Numbered from the stretch's first letter, positions 11,933 through 23,400 are shown. The stretch is DNA of 64,000 nt from Chlorops oryzae (GCA_020466095.1 CM035808.1:14153163-14217162), one strand, 5' to 3'. The notes: generated from the sequence alone by a model not told the origin. Program-made: numbers and translations.

Positions 11933-14900
11933 CCAGTCAATCAGTCTGTCGATCAATCAATCAGTCTATCAGTCAGTCAATAAGTCAGTCAATTAGTCAA
12001 ACAATCAATCATTCAAACAATCAAAAAGTAATGATCTATCTGGCGAAGGGCTCTGTGAATAGGCATCATTATAATTTTACAACAAACGCTTTTTTGAAAT
12101 TTAAGCCCTTTCATACAAAGGATATTATTCGATTAGGAGCCTAAAGTTATCTTTAAATTGAAGCTGCTTATATCGACGCCTGAAAAACATTGCTTCATTG
12201 TCGATGATATCCATAAAACGAATCATTAATGCACGTGATCCTACTTGCTGCGGTAATTTATGTAATTCCCAGAGCAACTATTTACATTTTTCGGTAACTT
12301 AACAATTAATCAAACGCTTTGAAAGTGTAAAAGTGTCAATAATCGCCAAAGCAAAGAAATAAATAAAAAAGTCACACTTATTCCACGGCATCAGTTAACA
12401 ACTTAACAACGTTACTCATACGACGGTCGCAACGGTGAAAAATCGCTCTACAGTCGAAGAATAAACGTAATCTCAAAAGCCCATACATTTCATTCGATGC
12501 AGCTCAAAAGCTCCGGTTTACTCATATTTAGTATTCCAATCGTGCGTGTAGTTGCCCCCTCCCCATCATCGTGCAATTGAATTCGACTATAAATAAGGCC
12601 CAACAAGACATACAAAAAAGAAAAAAAAAAAATAGGAACAGAAAGAGTACAAAAAAAAAAAAATAACAAGAAATCGAAAAAAATGAATGCATAATTATTC
12701 TTTTTTTCATATTTCAATATTACAATTAAAGTTTCAGCGCAGTTTTCGAATCTTTTTAATCGAGTGAGTGAGAGAGAGAGAGAGAGGGAGATAGACACGA
12801 AAATGGAGTTGTGTTTGTACTGTCGGACTGACTGTGCGGTATTATTTAACGCCCGCTAAGCGGCTTGCAATACAATAAAATGTGCTAATTTAACAAGTAA
12901 ACAGACTTTACGAGTCGGAAATGCTCTAATTAAACGGCGAGCGTTTTCGAAAGTAACGAATTCAGTGTTGAAGCACGTACTTGAACTATAAATGACATGT
13001 GCAACCTGGTCACCTTAAACCTTCTTGCTATTGATTTCATTCGATTTCAAAATGATTTAAACAAAAAAAAAAAAAAACACACACACACACACAGAAAAAT
13101 GGCCCCCCAAATGTCAGTTTTTCAATTGACCAAATCCGAAACATTGACAACGAACTTGAAAATTGCATAAATGATACGAAAAAAAAAACAAAAAAAAAAA
13201 AACTAAAACCAATAAAATAAATAAAACTGAAAAATAAAAGAAAAAATTTCTAAATCCAAAGAGAAGTTCATTTTCCAATTCAATTGACCCCACCGTGACG
13301 TACATATGGCGGATACTATGGCGCTCTCGCAATGCTGTATGCATTCAATTGATGCCCTGTTGTGACATATGTATAAGCGACATGGTGTCGGCTGCCTCAT
13401 CCATGATCGTTGATACTTACTTGTTTTTGTGATCTTGATTTAATTGGATTTCCGCATGAGCAGAGCGCTCCAGTGTTCTAGACCGCTCAATCAAAAGACA
13501 ATCAATTTGTTTGCTTCATAGAAACACCTTTCAATTGAAGCATTAAGTTGGCTGCACAAAAATTTTGACTTATCACGCCAAACGACTTGCGCCGCGCCGC
13601 GCCGCGTCTCGACTAGAATCGACTCGACTTCGACTCATTATGGGCTCGCTTGGCTTTCAGTTGCTCGCAAATATTCGATATGCGAACGATGTACATACTA
13701 TGGCGTCACAAGGTATCGTGTGCGTACACTTCTGTTAGCATGGAATTTTATGATCACAAATTAGTTAAATTTAATTCGGACGTGCTAGGACTACTAAATC
13801 TTTATTTGTTAGCCTCGCGCTTTCCGCAATAAATGCAAAAACATAACAAACAAAACAAAAAAAAAAAAAAAAATAAAAGAAAATAAAAAATCCAGCGTGA
13901 ACGCGTCTTGAGTCAATGCCGCTAAACTGTGGGAATGAGCATTTGAATGACTTACATCATTATTCTTATCCAACTGAGGTCCGTCCAAGTGTTAGTATCG
14001 TCCAAAATCACTCGAGATGGGCCTTAAAAATTATGTTCACAAATGCTAAGCCTCACGAGGAGATTACAATCAGGCTTCCCCGTCTGGTCAATCGTTTTGC
14101 TTCTGTGCAGTCTGTCTTCTAACCAGTGCTGCCAGTACATTGCCATTATTTTACCCACAGAGACACTCAAAAAATGGTTTTTTCTTTTCTTTTTTGTGAC
14201 TTGAATAAAATCCCAGGAAAAATTTCTTTTAAAAGTTTCAAATATACTTGACACATAACGTCCCTCCATTAGGAATGTACGACTGTTTCCATAAATCTAC
14301 GGCACTAAGGAATAACTGCTTATGTTTAAACTAAGGGTCGTTGTCTTCAACTCGATTTAAGAACGTCGAAATTTTAAAATTTCGAATATTTTCCTTCAGT
14401 CTTCACACAATTTGAACACAATCCTTTCTACATTTGAATGTTTCAAAAATTTTAATATAAAATTTATAAACCTGGTTTAAAGTCTCCTGGAGACTATCAT
14501 TTGCAAGCTTAAAATTTAAAAAAGTTTAAATTCGGTTGAAGACTATGAGGCTTAGGCCCAAAATTACAGTGTATACTTAAGTTAAGGAAGCATGAAGACT
14601 TAAGAACACCTTAAGTGTCAAGTGGTTTAACAGTCAATTTTTATCCAAAACTCACGAAAATTGTTTTCGGCAGGCAACATTTCAAAAAACCTATATTTTT
14701 TGTTTATACTTTTTTAAAATTCGTAAAATTAGTGAAATTCCTTCATTAAATTAATTTGAAAACTTATTTAAGGAGCACTTAAAATTTGTACTGTTAAAAT
14801 GCTTTACAGACTAAAGCTTTACTTAAGTGCTAAGGAGACCTTAAGTATCCACTGTAATTTCGGGCCTTAGTGTTTCGAAAAAAAGCTTTATTATTTTCTT

Positions 14901-16381
14901 CAAGAGTTTGAAGTAAAATCCAAATTCGGCGATCCACTTTTATTGAAAGTTATTAGTAATAACTTGTTACCTATAAAAGTTTTTTCTATAGTAGATACAA
15001 GACTTTTTAAATTTATCCTTAAGCTAAAACTGACAAATATTTAAGGGAAAAGCTTCCGGAAAATACTTAAAAATGTTCCTCAAGTCGCTTGTTCCTCTCA
15101 AAGAGGCTTAAGTCGAAAATCCACATTTTAAACTTGAACAGAGAAAAAAATCCTTTTTCCCAAATTGCAAAAATCATGCCCTTAAAATTGGGAAATATCC
15201 CTCGAAAACGAAGCACTGCTTTTTACCCCTCTTTTAGATCGGCGTTTTCTTTTTATTTTATTTTTTTTTTTGAAACTGTGAGCTTAAATTACAATCGACT
15301 GTGGTTAAATCGAAACTCGAGGGACTCTTAAAATAAAACGATTTATCGAGTTTTTGATTTAACGAGAGTCGAATGTATAAAGAAATTTTGTAGAGAACTC
15401 GTGATCACTTTGAATTATAGAGAGGTTCGAATTATCGTAGGTTTGAATTAACGAGAGTCGACTGTCTTCGGACCTACTAAAAATAACACAGCATATCAAA
15501 AATCAAATTAAATTAAAATTTTTCCCCCTCTGTGAAGCCGTAAATGACAAGAGTTAAAAGGTATGAAAAAGAAATAAGCATGCTTGAAATAAACGAAAAT
15601 TATTTAAAGATTTGCCGAATCGCTTTTCATTTTTATACAGTGGCGTAGAGAGCTTCTTGTCACATGCAAGTATCAAGTATCACAGTCCGAAGGCAGAAGA
15701 AACGAATTTTTATCAAATTTTCAAGTAAAATTATCCTAGTGAATCGACTTTTATCGATGCCACTGTCTTTATGGTTTGAATTTTTCATATAATCTTGTTG
15801 AAATATTTGAAAATTGATGGGAGTGTTACGAGAGGAGAAACTATACTTTACGTTATTGATGTAGGTACATATGTAAATTGAAGCATGCATACATATGTAC
15901 GTTTTTTTGTTATAACAGATAAAGATATACTCTCAGTTTGAGTATATTAGGACAGCATTTGCCACCGAAATAGATTGAACTCGCTTTGAAAGCCACAAAA
16001 TATCTTGTTCAAATGGTAAAAATATCAAATGAAAAATTAATTTTCATATGATAAAAATAATTAATTTCATCTAAATATTTGCAGACTAACTTATCGATAG
16101 ATATATTTGATTGAAAAATGAATATCTTCTATTGAAATGAAAATCTGGCTGGAATCGGTCAAAGCCCCAACTGATCATGCTGATCGAGTTTCCTCATCGT
16201 ATTTCCGTTCTTTATCACAAGAAGATATTCACTTACCATTTATCTCGAGGCGTGCTTTTAATTTCTCAGCTCGTTTTTGAGTCTCCAAGCCATGCTCAAT
16301 GTGGTAATAGATGCTTGCTCCGAACATCAAATACGAAATGTAAAAAATGAGCAAAAGTACCCAACGCTTCGGAGACATCAT
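2924..16381 (-). CDS. Two-pore-domain potassium channel (K2P), eight coding exons, 1032 residues
   Basis: Exons (join in this order, minus strand): 16237-16381, 9091-9267, 8646-8770, 8459-8567, 8254-8396, 8038-8141, 7612-7759, 2924-5071. They total 3099 bases and stay in frame through every splice. The product is a plasma-membrane potassium leak channel; K2P subunits pair as dimers and set resting potential. Visible features: M1 at residues 7-26, extracellular cap with an N-T-T glycosylation sequon at 59, first filter TVGYG at 107-111, M2 about 117-142, M3 about 173-198, second filter TIGFG at 219-223 followed by Asp, and M4 about 240-265. A cytosolic tail of about 765 residues follows, far longer than in most K2P channels. 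The start is the first of two Met codons; an in-frame TGA lies 10 codons upstream with no other ATG between. Several fly K2P genes have long tails, and I cannot say which is the orthologue, so no symbol is given. Confidence 0.95.
5526..6914. mobile_element. hAT-type inverted-repeat element (about 1.39 kb) in K2P intron 7
   Basis: The ends are inverted: the left end has CAGG..GTAGCGAGAGAATGAGTGC, and the right end is its reverse complement. The flanks TGTAAGGG (5518-5525) and TGTAGGGA (6915-6922) agree at 6 of 8 positions, fitting an aged 8-bp target duplication as made by hAT transposases. The right arm (about 6700-6870) closely matches the arm of the foldback element at 19848-20396, so they belong to one family. 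No transposase reading frame is visible. The right end of another mobile-element family (GGGTGCGATATGTA at 6128-6141) lies inside it. Confidence 0.65.
6128..6141. mobile_element. Isolated terminal inverted repeat of the CATATCGCACCC MITE family
   Basis: Matches the right end of the complete element at 8795-9051 (GGGTGCGATATG followed by TA). The left end was not found nearby, so this is a fragment. Confidence 0.45.
7612..7759 (-). CDS. K2P coding exon 7: proximal C-terminal tail
   Basis: Encodes RGLQSKRLSRLEQQLSTN, then a basic, probably helical stretch ending in LNELYILKLK. This proximal tail directly follows M4; in vertebrate K2P channels the equivalent region transmits regulatory signals to the pore. 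It ends in phase 0 before GTAAAA. Confidence 0.9.
8038..8141 (-). CDS. K2P coding exon 6: M4
   Basis: Encodes residues 234-267, with M4 in FVVYELFVIVWFIFSLGYLL and the junction to the tail, MIMTFITR. The last codon is split and is completed by exon 7. Confidence 0.93.
8254..8396 (-). CDS. K2P coding exon 5: M3 and filter 2
   Basis: Encodes the rest of M3 (GITLFLLLPAWVFTYFEGW), pore helix 2 and the second filter (TTTTIGFGDY), ending in phase 0 at GGA before GTAAGTC. Having TIGFG instead of a second TVGYG is normal for K2P channels. Confidence 0.94.
8459..8567 (-). CDS. K2P coding exon 4: M2-M3 loop
   Basis: Encodes the cytosolic loop FEAIYRRYKKYKLSRDIRY and the start of M3 (IGLVTTIAFALVP). 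The donor, GTTCGC, departs from the usual GTRAGT, but the reading frame and the match to K2P sequence on both sides leave no better site. Confidence 0.9.
8646..8770 (-). CDS. K2P coding exon 3: filter 1 and M2
   Basis: Encodes V-G-Y-G-N of the first selectivity filter, then M2 (WIMIAYSVIGIPVNGILFAG) and ends at EYFGKT in phase 0. The donor is GTAAC. Confidence 0.93.
8795..9051. mobile_element. Small TA-flanked MITE inside K2P intron 2
   Basis: A 12-bp perfect terminal inverted repeat, CATATCGCACCC ... GGGTGCGATATG, is flanked on both sides by TA. That points to a Tc1/mariner-type non-autonomous element. It is 257 bp long and fills most of the 320-bp intron. A diverged relative lies at 44311-44470. 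Confidence 0.75.
9091..9267 (-). CDS. K2P coding exon 2: extracellular cap and pore helix 1
   Basis: Encodes residues 49-107. It covers the cap, with a sequon at Asn59 and a cysteine at 74 in NDYCGEP, then the first pore helix (YTWTFYHSFFFAFTVCST). The split valine codon of the first filter is completed by exon 3. The acceptor follows TTTTTAG and the donor reads G|GTATGAG. Confidence 0.93.
9657..10267. mobile_element. CTAG-rich foldback element with tRNA-like B boxes
   Basis: The left arm begins CCCGGACAGCAAACTCTAGC and the right arm, read in reverse, begins CCCGGCTGGAAATTCTATCT. Both then run into GGCGCTAGCT. The right arm repeats the core GCGCTAG(A/C) four times or more at 25-50 bp spacing. 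Each arm also holds a sequence like a pol III B box: GAGTTCTAACCCTGC at about 9754, and in reverse GGGTTCTATCCCTGC at about 10049-10063. The clear inverted layout supports a mobile element; the family is unknown to me. No target duplication could be fixed. Confidence 0.5.
11470..12025. repeat. Compound simple repeat: ATGATTCA octamer then (TCAA)n
   Basis: From about 11500 to 11645 the unit is mostly the octamer ATGATTCA. From about 11645 to 12000 it becomes the tetramer TCAA, interrupted and degenerate towards the right. Confidence 0.9.
14334..14551 (-). mobile_element. Small MITE, 'TAGTCTTCAA' family, copy 1
   Basis: The left end (AGGGTCGTTGTCTTCAACTC) and right end (GGTTGAAGACTATGAGGC) are inverted. 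The interior matches, in reverse, the copies at 31372-31558 and 45536-45774, for example the AAATGATAGTCTTC block. The superfamily is not assigned. Confidence 0.5.
14555..14866 (+). mobile_element. PIF/Harbinger-like MITE, copy 1
   Basis: Terminal inverted repeats GGCCCAAAATTACAGTG and CACTGTAATTTCGGGCC are flanked on both sides by TTA. A 3-bp TTA target and GGCC-type ends are typical of PIF/Harbinger. It is 312 bp with no reading frame. A shorter copy in the other orientation lies at 53315-53538. Confidence 0.7.
15291..15466 (-). mobile_element. Possible pogo/Tigger-like MITE
   Basis: The inverted ends carry CAATCGACTGTGGTTAAATCG on the left and TTAACGAGAGTCGACTGT on the right. The body repeats phrases such as 'TTTGAATTA(T/A)CGA'. 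This pattern resembles pogo/Tigger termini, which encode nothing here. The target duplication is unclear. Confidence 0.4.
16237..16381 (-). CDS. K2P coding exon 1: start codon and M1
   Basis: Encodes residues 1-48, starting MMSPKRWVLLL and ending near ARLEIN. It contains the first transmembrane helix and the YYHIEHG segment typical of the M1-cap junction in insect K2P channels. The donor reads G|GTAAGT and leaves one base for the next codon. Any 5' UTR exon must lie upstream (higher coordinates) and was not identified. Confidence 0.93.
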
Positions 16382-16638
16382 CTCTGCAGCATGACAAACT
16401 AATGACACTCAGGCGGCGCGATAGGCTGAATCGATGCTATCAGTTTTAAATAGAAATCAAACATAATCTTACATCGATCATTTTTTATAAAGAAAAAAAA
16501 AAAATCTGTATTTTATAAACGTTTAAAAAAAGGTTCAAGTCGCTAAGGAACTTTCCGAAAGTCGGCTCACTTATGGGAGGAAATTTTTATATAAAAAAAA
16601 AAATCAAATATATCTCGATAATTCGCTACCGGAAGTGT
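16382..16638 (-). other. Sequence immediately upstream of the K2P start codon
   Basis: An in-frame stop (TGA) lies 10 codons above the start, so translation does not extend further. This stretch is presumably 5' UTR or intron. No TATA box or initiator can be assigned with confidence. Confidence 0.4.
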
Positions 16639-16642
16639 TTAA

Positions 16643-17377
16643 GGGGGTCTTCTCATTAAAAACCCGTTTTATGGACCCTTTTTAAAAATATTCTTATTTG
16701 AAAACGCAAAGAATAATTGAAAACTTTTTTTATTTATTGTATTACAAAAGGTTCAAAGTAAATAAAAATTTTTTTTTTGCCTCGATTCGTGGGCTGTTCA
16801 AAAAGTAATGAGACTTCAAAGTTGGTGGTGAAAAAAAAGGTGCCGTCACGGCGGCCACGATTCCGGGTCTCCGGAGCGTCCGAAATGGGGGAAAAAAACG
16901 GGGTTATAATCAGTATAGATGTAATTCTCGGGTGAACCTCAAGCTTAATTTTGTGATTTTTTTTGACAAAATGGTGGCCATTCAAAAAAAAATTTCAATT
17001 TCGGGCTTTTTTTTTGTAGTTTAGTGTAAAAAAAAATAGTAAAAAATTTTTTAAAATTATGGTCGAGGTTCACCCGAGAATGGTGACAATTTTGCGTCGA
17101 TTCCACTTTGTTTCATGAAAATCGGTTCAGTTGAACTGGAGATATCATGGCCGCCAGTTCGAAAAACGTGGTTTCGAGATAAACGCGTTTAAAGTTTGAA
17201 GCAACGCAAAAATTACTCGTTTTAGCGCAGATCTTGCTCGACAAAGAAGGCTATATCCTCTAAACTATTTCGAATTTCAAAAAATCCTTTTAGGGGCATA
17301 TTCACAACTACCCAAGCTATAAATAAATGCAAAAAAAAAAAAAGTCGAAAAAAAAGTTGCTCAATGAGAAGACCCCC
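16643..17377. mobile_element. TTAA-flanked inverted-repeat element (735 bp)
   Basis: GGGGGTCTTCTCATT at the left and AATGAGAAGACCCCC at the right form a perfect 15-bp inverted repeat. TTAA flanks both sides (16639-16642 and 17378-17381). TTAA targets are the hallmark of piggyBac-type elements. The interior also holds an inverted pair, ATTCTCGGGTGAACCTC and GAGGTTCACCCGAGAAT. No transposase is encoded. Confidence 0.65.
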
Positions 17378-17381
17378 TTAA

Positions 17382-19152
17382 ACATACAATTTTATCGGTA
17401 AAAATTTTATCAAAATTTTATTTTTACTTGTTTCCATCCTCTGCAGCTTGGGTTTGTTTAAGACCATAAAATTAGCTGCGAATAGATGTTCTGCATTAGC
17501 TACAAGGGGATGTTTTACTTTATTGTATATTATTCTTAGCTACTACATATTTGAAGTCTGTCGATTTGATGGCAAATCATAACGATGGAGCAATAAAATG
17601 CCTATAAATTCTTGTTTTTTTTTTTTCTCCATTCCTCTGGCAATCCATTATTTACGCAATAAGACGCATTGCCGATTATTGAGGGTTTCGTTATGACATG
17701 TTCCTCAAGATAAGCTCCTTCACACGCTAGAGTGTAGACCAACGTAATGGAGAGTTAATCAGTATTGCTCATTAGATTAGCTAATTGCTTGTTAAAATAC
17801 TGTATCCATTCTTTATCTTTTCGATTTGATGTTGTCTTCCGTTCAATTTGAAAATCAAAAAGAACACAACTTCCATTTCGTAATTTGATGTTTGACGTTA
17901 TTAGTTTCATTGAATTTTATTACCTTTTTTTTTTTTCAATTAAAAATTTTTATCTCATATTGGCTCAGTTAGGTTTGCTTTATTTTTGCTGCTCGTGCTT
18001 TTATAAAATCGCTTTTAGTGTTGTCAAACAAAAGCAAAAAAAAAAAAAAAAATTATAAAGAAAAGGACAGTAAGTAGAGATAGCGCCTCGAGTGTTGAGT
18101 GATTCCGAAATGCCTTATCATTCGATCGGTTAATATGATGTTGTATGGGAAATTAATCGTTAAAGATTTTGCTACTCGTTTTTCACTAATTCAAGTGACG
18201 TGCCAATAACGTAGCGTAACGGAAACCGTCTTTGCAAAAATAAAAGTCGTTTTGGCGCCTTTAACGGTAATCGCGTTTAAGTTTCAATAATATTATTGAA
18301 CGACTTTGACGTTTCGATGGGCGATAAGAAAATTCAAAAAAAAAAAAATAAATAATAAATAAATAAAAATTGAAAAGTATTTAAAGAATGTAAAGCAACG
18401 ATTGTCTGGAAAAAAAATTATTGTAAAATATTACAAACAAAGGAGGTGCTCTTTTCCAGCAATCTTCCAATGGCCGCAAATTAACTTTTCAACTTATGAG
18501 CTTATCTTACTTATTTTATTATTTATTAACAGATCCAATGGAATTTTTTTTTTTTTTTTTTTTGTTATTTCGATTTCTTACTTTTATTCATTTATTTCCA
18601 TAATTTTGAAATGATTATGGAAAAGTTTGAATATTTTATTTGCTGTCAATTTAAGGCCTAACCCACTGGGATTGCCTCAAATAGAGAAATGCGGAATGTC
18701 GAAAGTTTCTGTTCAATAAAATTTCTTTGAAGGTTGGGATATAAAAGATTATTTTGAAAAAAAAAAAAAAAAAAAACAGTTTGTACCTCTTTCGATTATT
18801 TGATTTCTGGCAACACTGATCGTGACAAAAAGTGTTTTATTTTATTAAAAAGAACGTCAATCATCATGAACGTGCTGTTGGGAGAATTTTTGAAAGTTTT
18901 TCTCTAAATCGGGAATTTGTTTTTTCATTTTTAAACATTGACTCTCCTTGCTAAGACAGCAGATTTGGTTCATTCTTATATGGGAGGGGCTCATATTTAC
19001 TAAAGATAGACTGTTACCAATTCTAGCTGCTCAACTTGTTTACTTTCTTCTCATCTTATTGGCTCCAATGTTACAGATTTTCTGTCCCCATGCCTGGAGA
19101 TTGTCTTTTTGCCTTTCCATCTTGTGCCCTTGGTACGCTCATAAAAAAAAAG
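17382..19152. other. Intergenic, AT-rich, nothing recognised
   Basis: Contains many poly-A/poly-T runs (for example near 18035, 18545 and 18760). No exon, RNA gene or bounded repeat was recognised. Upstream K2P exons could lie here or further right. Confidence 0.5.
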
Positions 19153-19324
19153 TAAAACCAACAACTTTTATTGGTTGAAGTGTACCCAACAACGTTATAT
19201 TCCCAATTTAAGAGTAGGACGCCACAACTACTTGTTAAAAATGGAACACAACAAAAGTTTCACTCTTAATTTGAGAATATAAGTTGTTGGGTACACTCTA
19301 AGCTGTAAAAGTTGTTGGTTTTTT
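19153..19324. mobile_element. Short foldback repeat (about 172 bp)
   Basis: AAAACCAACAACTTTTA and GTGTACCCAACAACGTTATA on the left recur in inverted form on the right, as TATAAGTTGTTGGGTACAC and TAAAAGTTGTTGGTTTT. The whole segment could fold into one hairpin. Confidence 0.6.
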
Positions 19325-19839
19325 CCCTTCGCCTATTGTCTTGGACCCACTGACTTGGCCGGATATGCAAATCGGGCATGAATTCAATAATATAAGAGAT
19401 TTGAAGTCAGCCGAACATCTTTTGGGTGTCTTCAGAGGCGTGTTTTCACGGGCTTGACGGCCCCGCCTTTCCTGAGGCTCGGTGCTAGCCGATTGCCCCA
19501 GTCAAATCATGCAGACTGATAAATTAATTTATGAAGCGGGACCCAGCCGCGGGTTTATTGTAGGGAGCGTCACCTTTAACGATTTTTGGGCCCTATCCCG
19601 AAGTAATGCCACAGCGTTTCCAGGAAAGGTTTTTTTAGTGGAATCACCACACACCCAGCAATCACGGAGGCTGTCCGTCAGTCCGAAAGGATTTTTCCCC
19701 AATCTTTGCAACCGCAAGAGATTTTGGTCGATTTATTTAAAAAAATTCTGCTACATGTTCTTTAGCTCCCAAAGGCATTCGTTCGTTTCTAAGCTTGAAA
19801 AATTTTAGAGTGAATATTCAAGGGGCTGACTATAACACC
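19325..19839. other. Intergenic, no gene supported
   Basis: A less AT-rich patch near 19430-19620 may be an old repeat. The overlapping open frames on both strands have no recognisable protein features. Confidence 0.35.
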
Positions 19840-19847
19840 CTTATACC

Positions 19848-20396
19848 CAGTGGCGTGTCCAGAGAAATACTGCTTTGGTAGTGCTTATATTTTCCACAGT
19901 GGTATATTGAACAATTATAAGATATTAACCCAAAAAAATTTTTTTGGGGGGGGGGGGGGAGGGGCTAGAGGAAGTTTAGAGAGTTATGGACCAAAAACCA
20001 AAAAAATCCGAAAATTTCATAACGTCCGATTTTGATGAAAATTTATATATAGAATAAGTGAAAAATTCTAAGAATTTTAGCACTAAATTTTTTAAAAAAA
20101 ACTGGTCCTTTCTGGACCAGTTTGGAACTAGACCCTAACTAGACTAGTTGTAATCGGTTTCTTGAAAAAATTTTGACGGCAAAATTCTTAGCATTTCTCG
20201 TTTATTCTATATATAAATTTTCATCAAAATCGGACGCCATAAATTTTTCGGATTTTTTTGGTTTTTGGTCCATAACTCTTTAAACTTCCTCTAGCCGCCC
20301 CCAAAAATGTTTGGGTTAATGTCTTATAATTGTTCAATATACCACTGTGGAAAATATAAGCACTATCAAAGCAGTATTTCTCTAGACACGCCACTG
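19848..20396. mobile_element. hAT-type foldback element (549 bp) with exact 8-bp target duplication
   Basis: The ends are CAGTGGCGTGTCC and GGACACGCCACTG... inverted arms of roughly 240 bp follow, diverged only slightly. CTTATACC flanks both sides (19840-19847 and 20397-20404). An 8-bp duplication with CA(G)TGGCG ends is diagnostic of hAT. A poly-G run near 19947-19960 lies in the left arm. The arms match the right arm of the 5526-6914 element. Confidence 0.8.
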
Positions 20397-20404
20397 CTTA
20401 TACC

Positions 20405-23400
20405 TTTCAAATTTTCGGATTTACAAGCAAAATAAATGCTCCGATTCATTGTACATTTATTAGAGCTCTTTATGAATTTATTGGATTAATATTTAATGAA
20501 AATTTTTTATAGCATTTCAGAGTACTCCCCTTAAAATTAATTTTATTATTCGCTCGATTTCTTTTTTATGTCTTTATAACTTATCTAATAAGTCTGACGC
20601 ATGATTTTCCGGGCTTCGGAACGTGATTCTCTTAAGTTTCGTAAATATTTGGAGAAATTCGTGATGTCTAATATTGAGAGATTGAATGTTTTTTTTTTTT
20701 GCTCTTTTGCTTAAAATAAAACAACAAAAAGAAAAACAATAAAAAATTCACATGATTTTGAAATCAATTTTTGGTAACTTAAATAAAATTAAATTAACAT
20801 AAAATTTCTCTAAAAAATTATGTAAGCAAATTTAACCTTTTAAAACCTGAACAGTTTCGAGTTCAATGAAAATTAAAAAAAAAAAAAATTTGATTCTGAG
20901 TAATTTATGTGCATTAATAATTATTAATTATTTTTATAGAATTTTATTAATTAATGAATTGTAATTGAGTGAATGCTTTCAATCTCTACGATTAATATGA
21001 AAATTCAAAATGCTATTGTTTTCGTAATTTTCTTACAGTCATCGAGTAATTCTTTGGTTAAATTTTGAAACCAGAAGACTACGGTGCAGAATCTTTCATC
21101 CATAAAATGTTAGATACTTAAGGATTGCTTTGGTCTTAATTATAAAAAAAAAAACTTTAGAAACAAAAAATATATTAAGAACCTAATTATTTGAAATAAT
21201 TGAATTTTTCAAAATTACTTTAACCTAATTTTTTTCCACATCCATTTTAATGATGTTTTGGTCTTCATCTCTTAGTTCTTTCATCAAGCTTTAATATAAG
21301 TATGTATATGCTCTTACCAAAAGAGAAAAATCCTTCTATTTGCTTCAGTCGATTCTGGGGGGAACGATCGTCAGTCGATAAACCTAACAGCACGACCTGC
21401 AGAACTAGAATAGGACTGCCGATTTTAATGAAACAAGCTTGACGCTTGAAATTCAGATAAGCCTTTAAGATAAATCGAAATTATTTGAAGGGATGTCATT
21501 TTCTCTTTGATAAACAACATGTCATTCGTTGTTCGCAATATTTCTGCATAATTCAATGAATATCTAAATAAATAATCGGTGATTTTACTCTAAATGAAAT
21601 ACGGTTGCGATTCGATTAAGTGCCAATCAATAATTTTAATCAATTTTCTAAAACAAATTCTTCAGGTCCGAGATGGTTGTAGTATTCATTTAAAATTTTT
21701 TTGAAATAATTTTGCCATTATACTAAACGATATTGACATTTGTGCGATTGCGGTTCATACTTTTGCCATGTGATCGGTCTTAAAATATTCAACATCGATA
21801 AATTATAAATTTTAATATTCGCGTCATAACTTTTGCGTCATCTTTTGCGGAATTGCAGAAAATCGGAATCCCCAATTCGAACTGGTAATGCGAACGTTTA
21901 CGCAAAAACAAGTAAAGAGAGGCAAAATGAATATGAAAATAATAATAAAAAAATTATAATATAAAAGAAACAAAAAATAAATCCAACTCAATTCAATTTA
22001 AATTCAAAACGATTCGTTTAAAAATGAAATTTCTTTTTTTGAAGTGCCAAATATCCGGAAGATTGTCATAAATCAATCATGGCCTTAAGTGATCGTTTAT
22101 GTTACGGATATGCCAAACAAAATATTTTAAGTGATGCGTTTATCACAATCAAGTGATAAATGTTGTCAACATAATGACATGGGAAGACCCAAAAGCAGCA
22201 AAGGAAGTGATAATTCCTTTTTTGCGGAGATTGTGCGATTGACAAGCGAAAAATGACAGTTGAAGATTCTTGCCAGAAAAATGAAAGAACGAGAATTATA
22301 GATAAGTTTGATTCCGGTGATAAGTCATTTCATCAATTGTCATTTTAGGCTTGGCTATTGAAAGTGGTATTGATAGCCTTCAACGTGTCACGATGATTTT
22401 CTTGTCAATCATTCATGACAATTGATCATCTCGGACCAATGGGAAATGTCTAGAAATCTTTTGGTGAGTGCTACACCTTTCTATCTGAAGCAGTTTAATT
22501 CAAAGTTAATATGAACGATGATTTAACATAATTTCTGATAATTTTAAATATTTATTTCTATTGATTAGATCAGACACAAAATGTCTGAACTTGATTTGTG
22601 TTTATTTTTGATTGAACAAAAAATATGCTTGATTTTTCGCTTGATATTTCATTTCGAGGCGAACTTTCAACGGGGATTTTCTTTTAACAAAACTTTGTGA
22701 TTAAAAACTAGTCGAAAACCGCTTCAATACAAAAGATCCTGCTTTAGTTTTCAGAAAATTTTCATAGCTTGGAAGTTTAAAAACTTCGAACTGCTTGTGT
22801 GAAATGCCCATTTTATCGCTGAATATATTCCATTTTATGAAATAAAAAATTTAATTATTAAATGCGACTTGAACCTTATTTTTAAATATTTTTTTTTTTT
22901 TTTACTAATTCCAATAATTTCGCAGAACGTACTTTATATTAAAACAAAAACAAACAAACAAAAAAAAAAACGTTCGTTTTCTCAAAACCTCGAAAATTTT
23001 TTTATGCAATTTCAAAGTAGATCACTTGAGAAACTAAAATACTCTTAAATCACTTTTTAAAAATCACTTTATTTTTTCTTTATTTTTCCATTATTACTGT
23101 TCTTCACTAAAGACAATTTCCAATGCAGAGATCGCGCTTTATTCACCGCTCAGAGTCTTTTTCAAAACACGTAGGAATTAAAGTAAAATTTAAAAAAAAT
23201 AAAAATATTGCAACAAAAAAAAAAAAATTATTGTCGAAAATCGTTTAAAACTGTGCGATCGCCGAGACGTCCATCATATGACTGCCCTGCTTTGAGCTCG
23301 ATCGACTGATATTAAAATGAACTTTTCATTTCAGCAGTTTTCTTTTTCAACTTAATTCTATTTTTCTTCTTCGTCTTTTTTTTTCTTATTATTTTACATT

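Larger units (their letters stand above)
9268..16236 (-). other. K2P intron 1 (6969 bp)
   Basis: This is the only long intron within the channel core. It contains a CTAG-rich foldback element (9657-10267), a TCAA/ATGATTCA simple repeat (about 11470-12025) and a (GA)n run near 12765-12790. It also contains a (CA)n run near 13076-13092 and three small transposon-like elements at 14334-15466. No exon was recognised in it; alternative first exons cannot be excluded. Confidence 0.8.
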
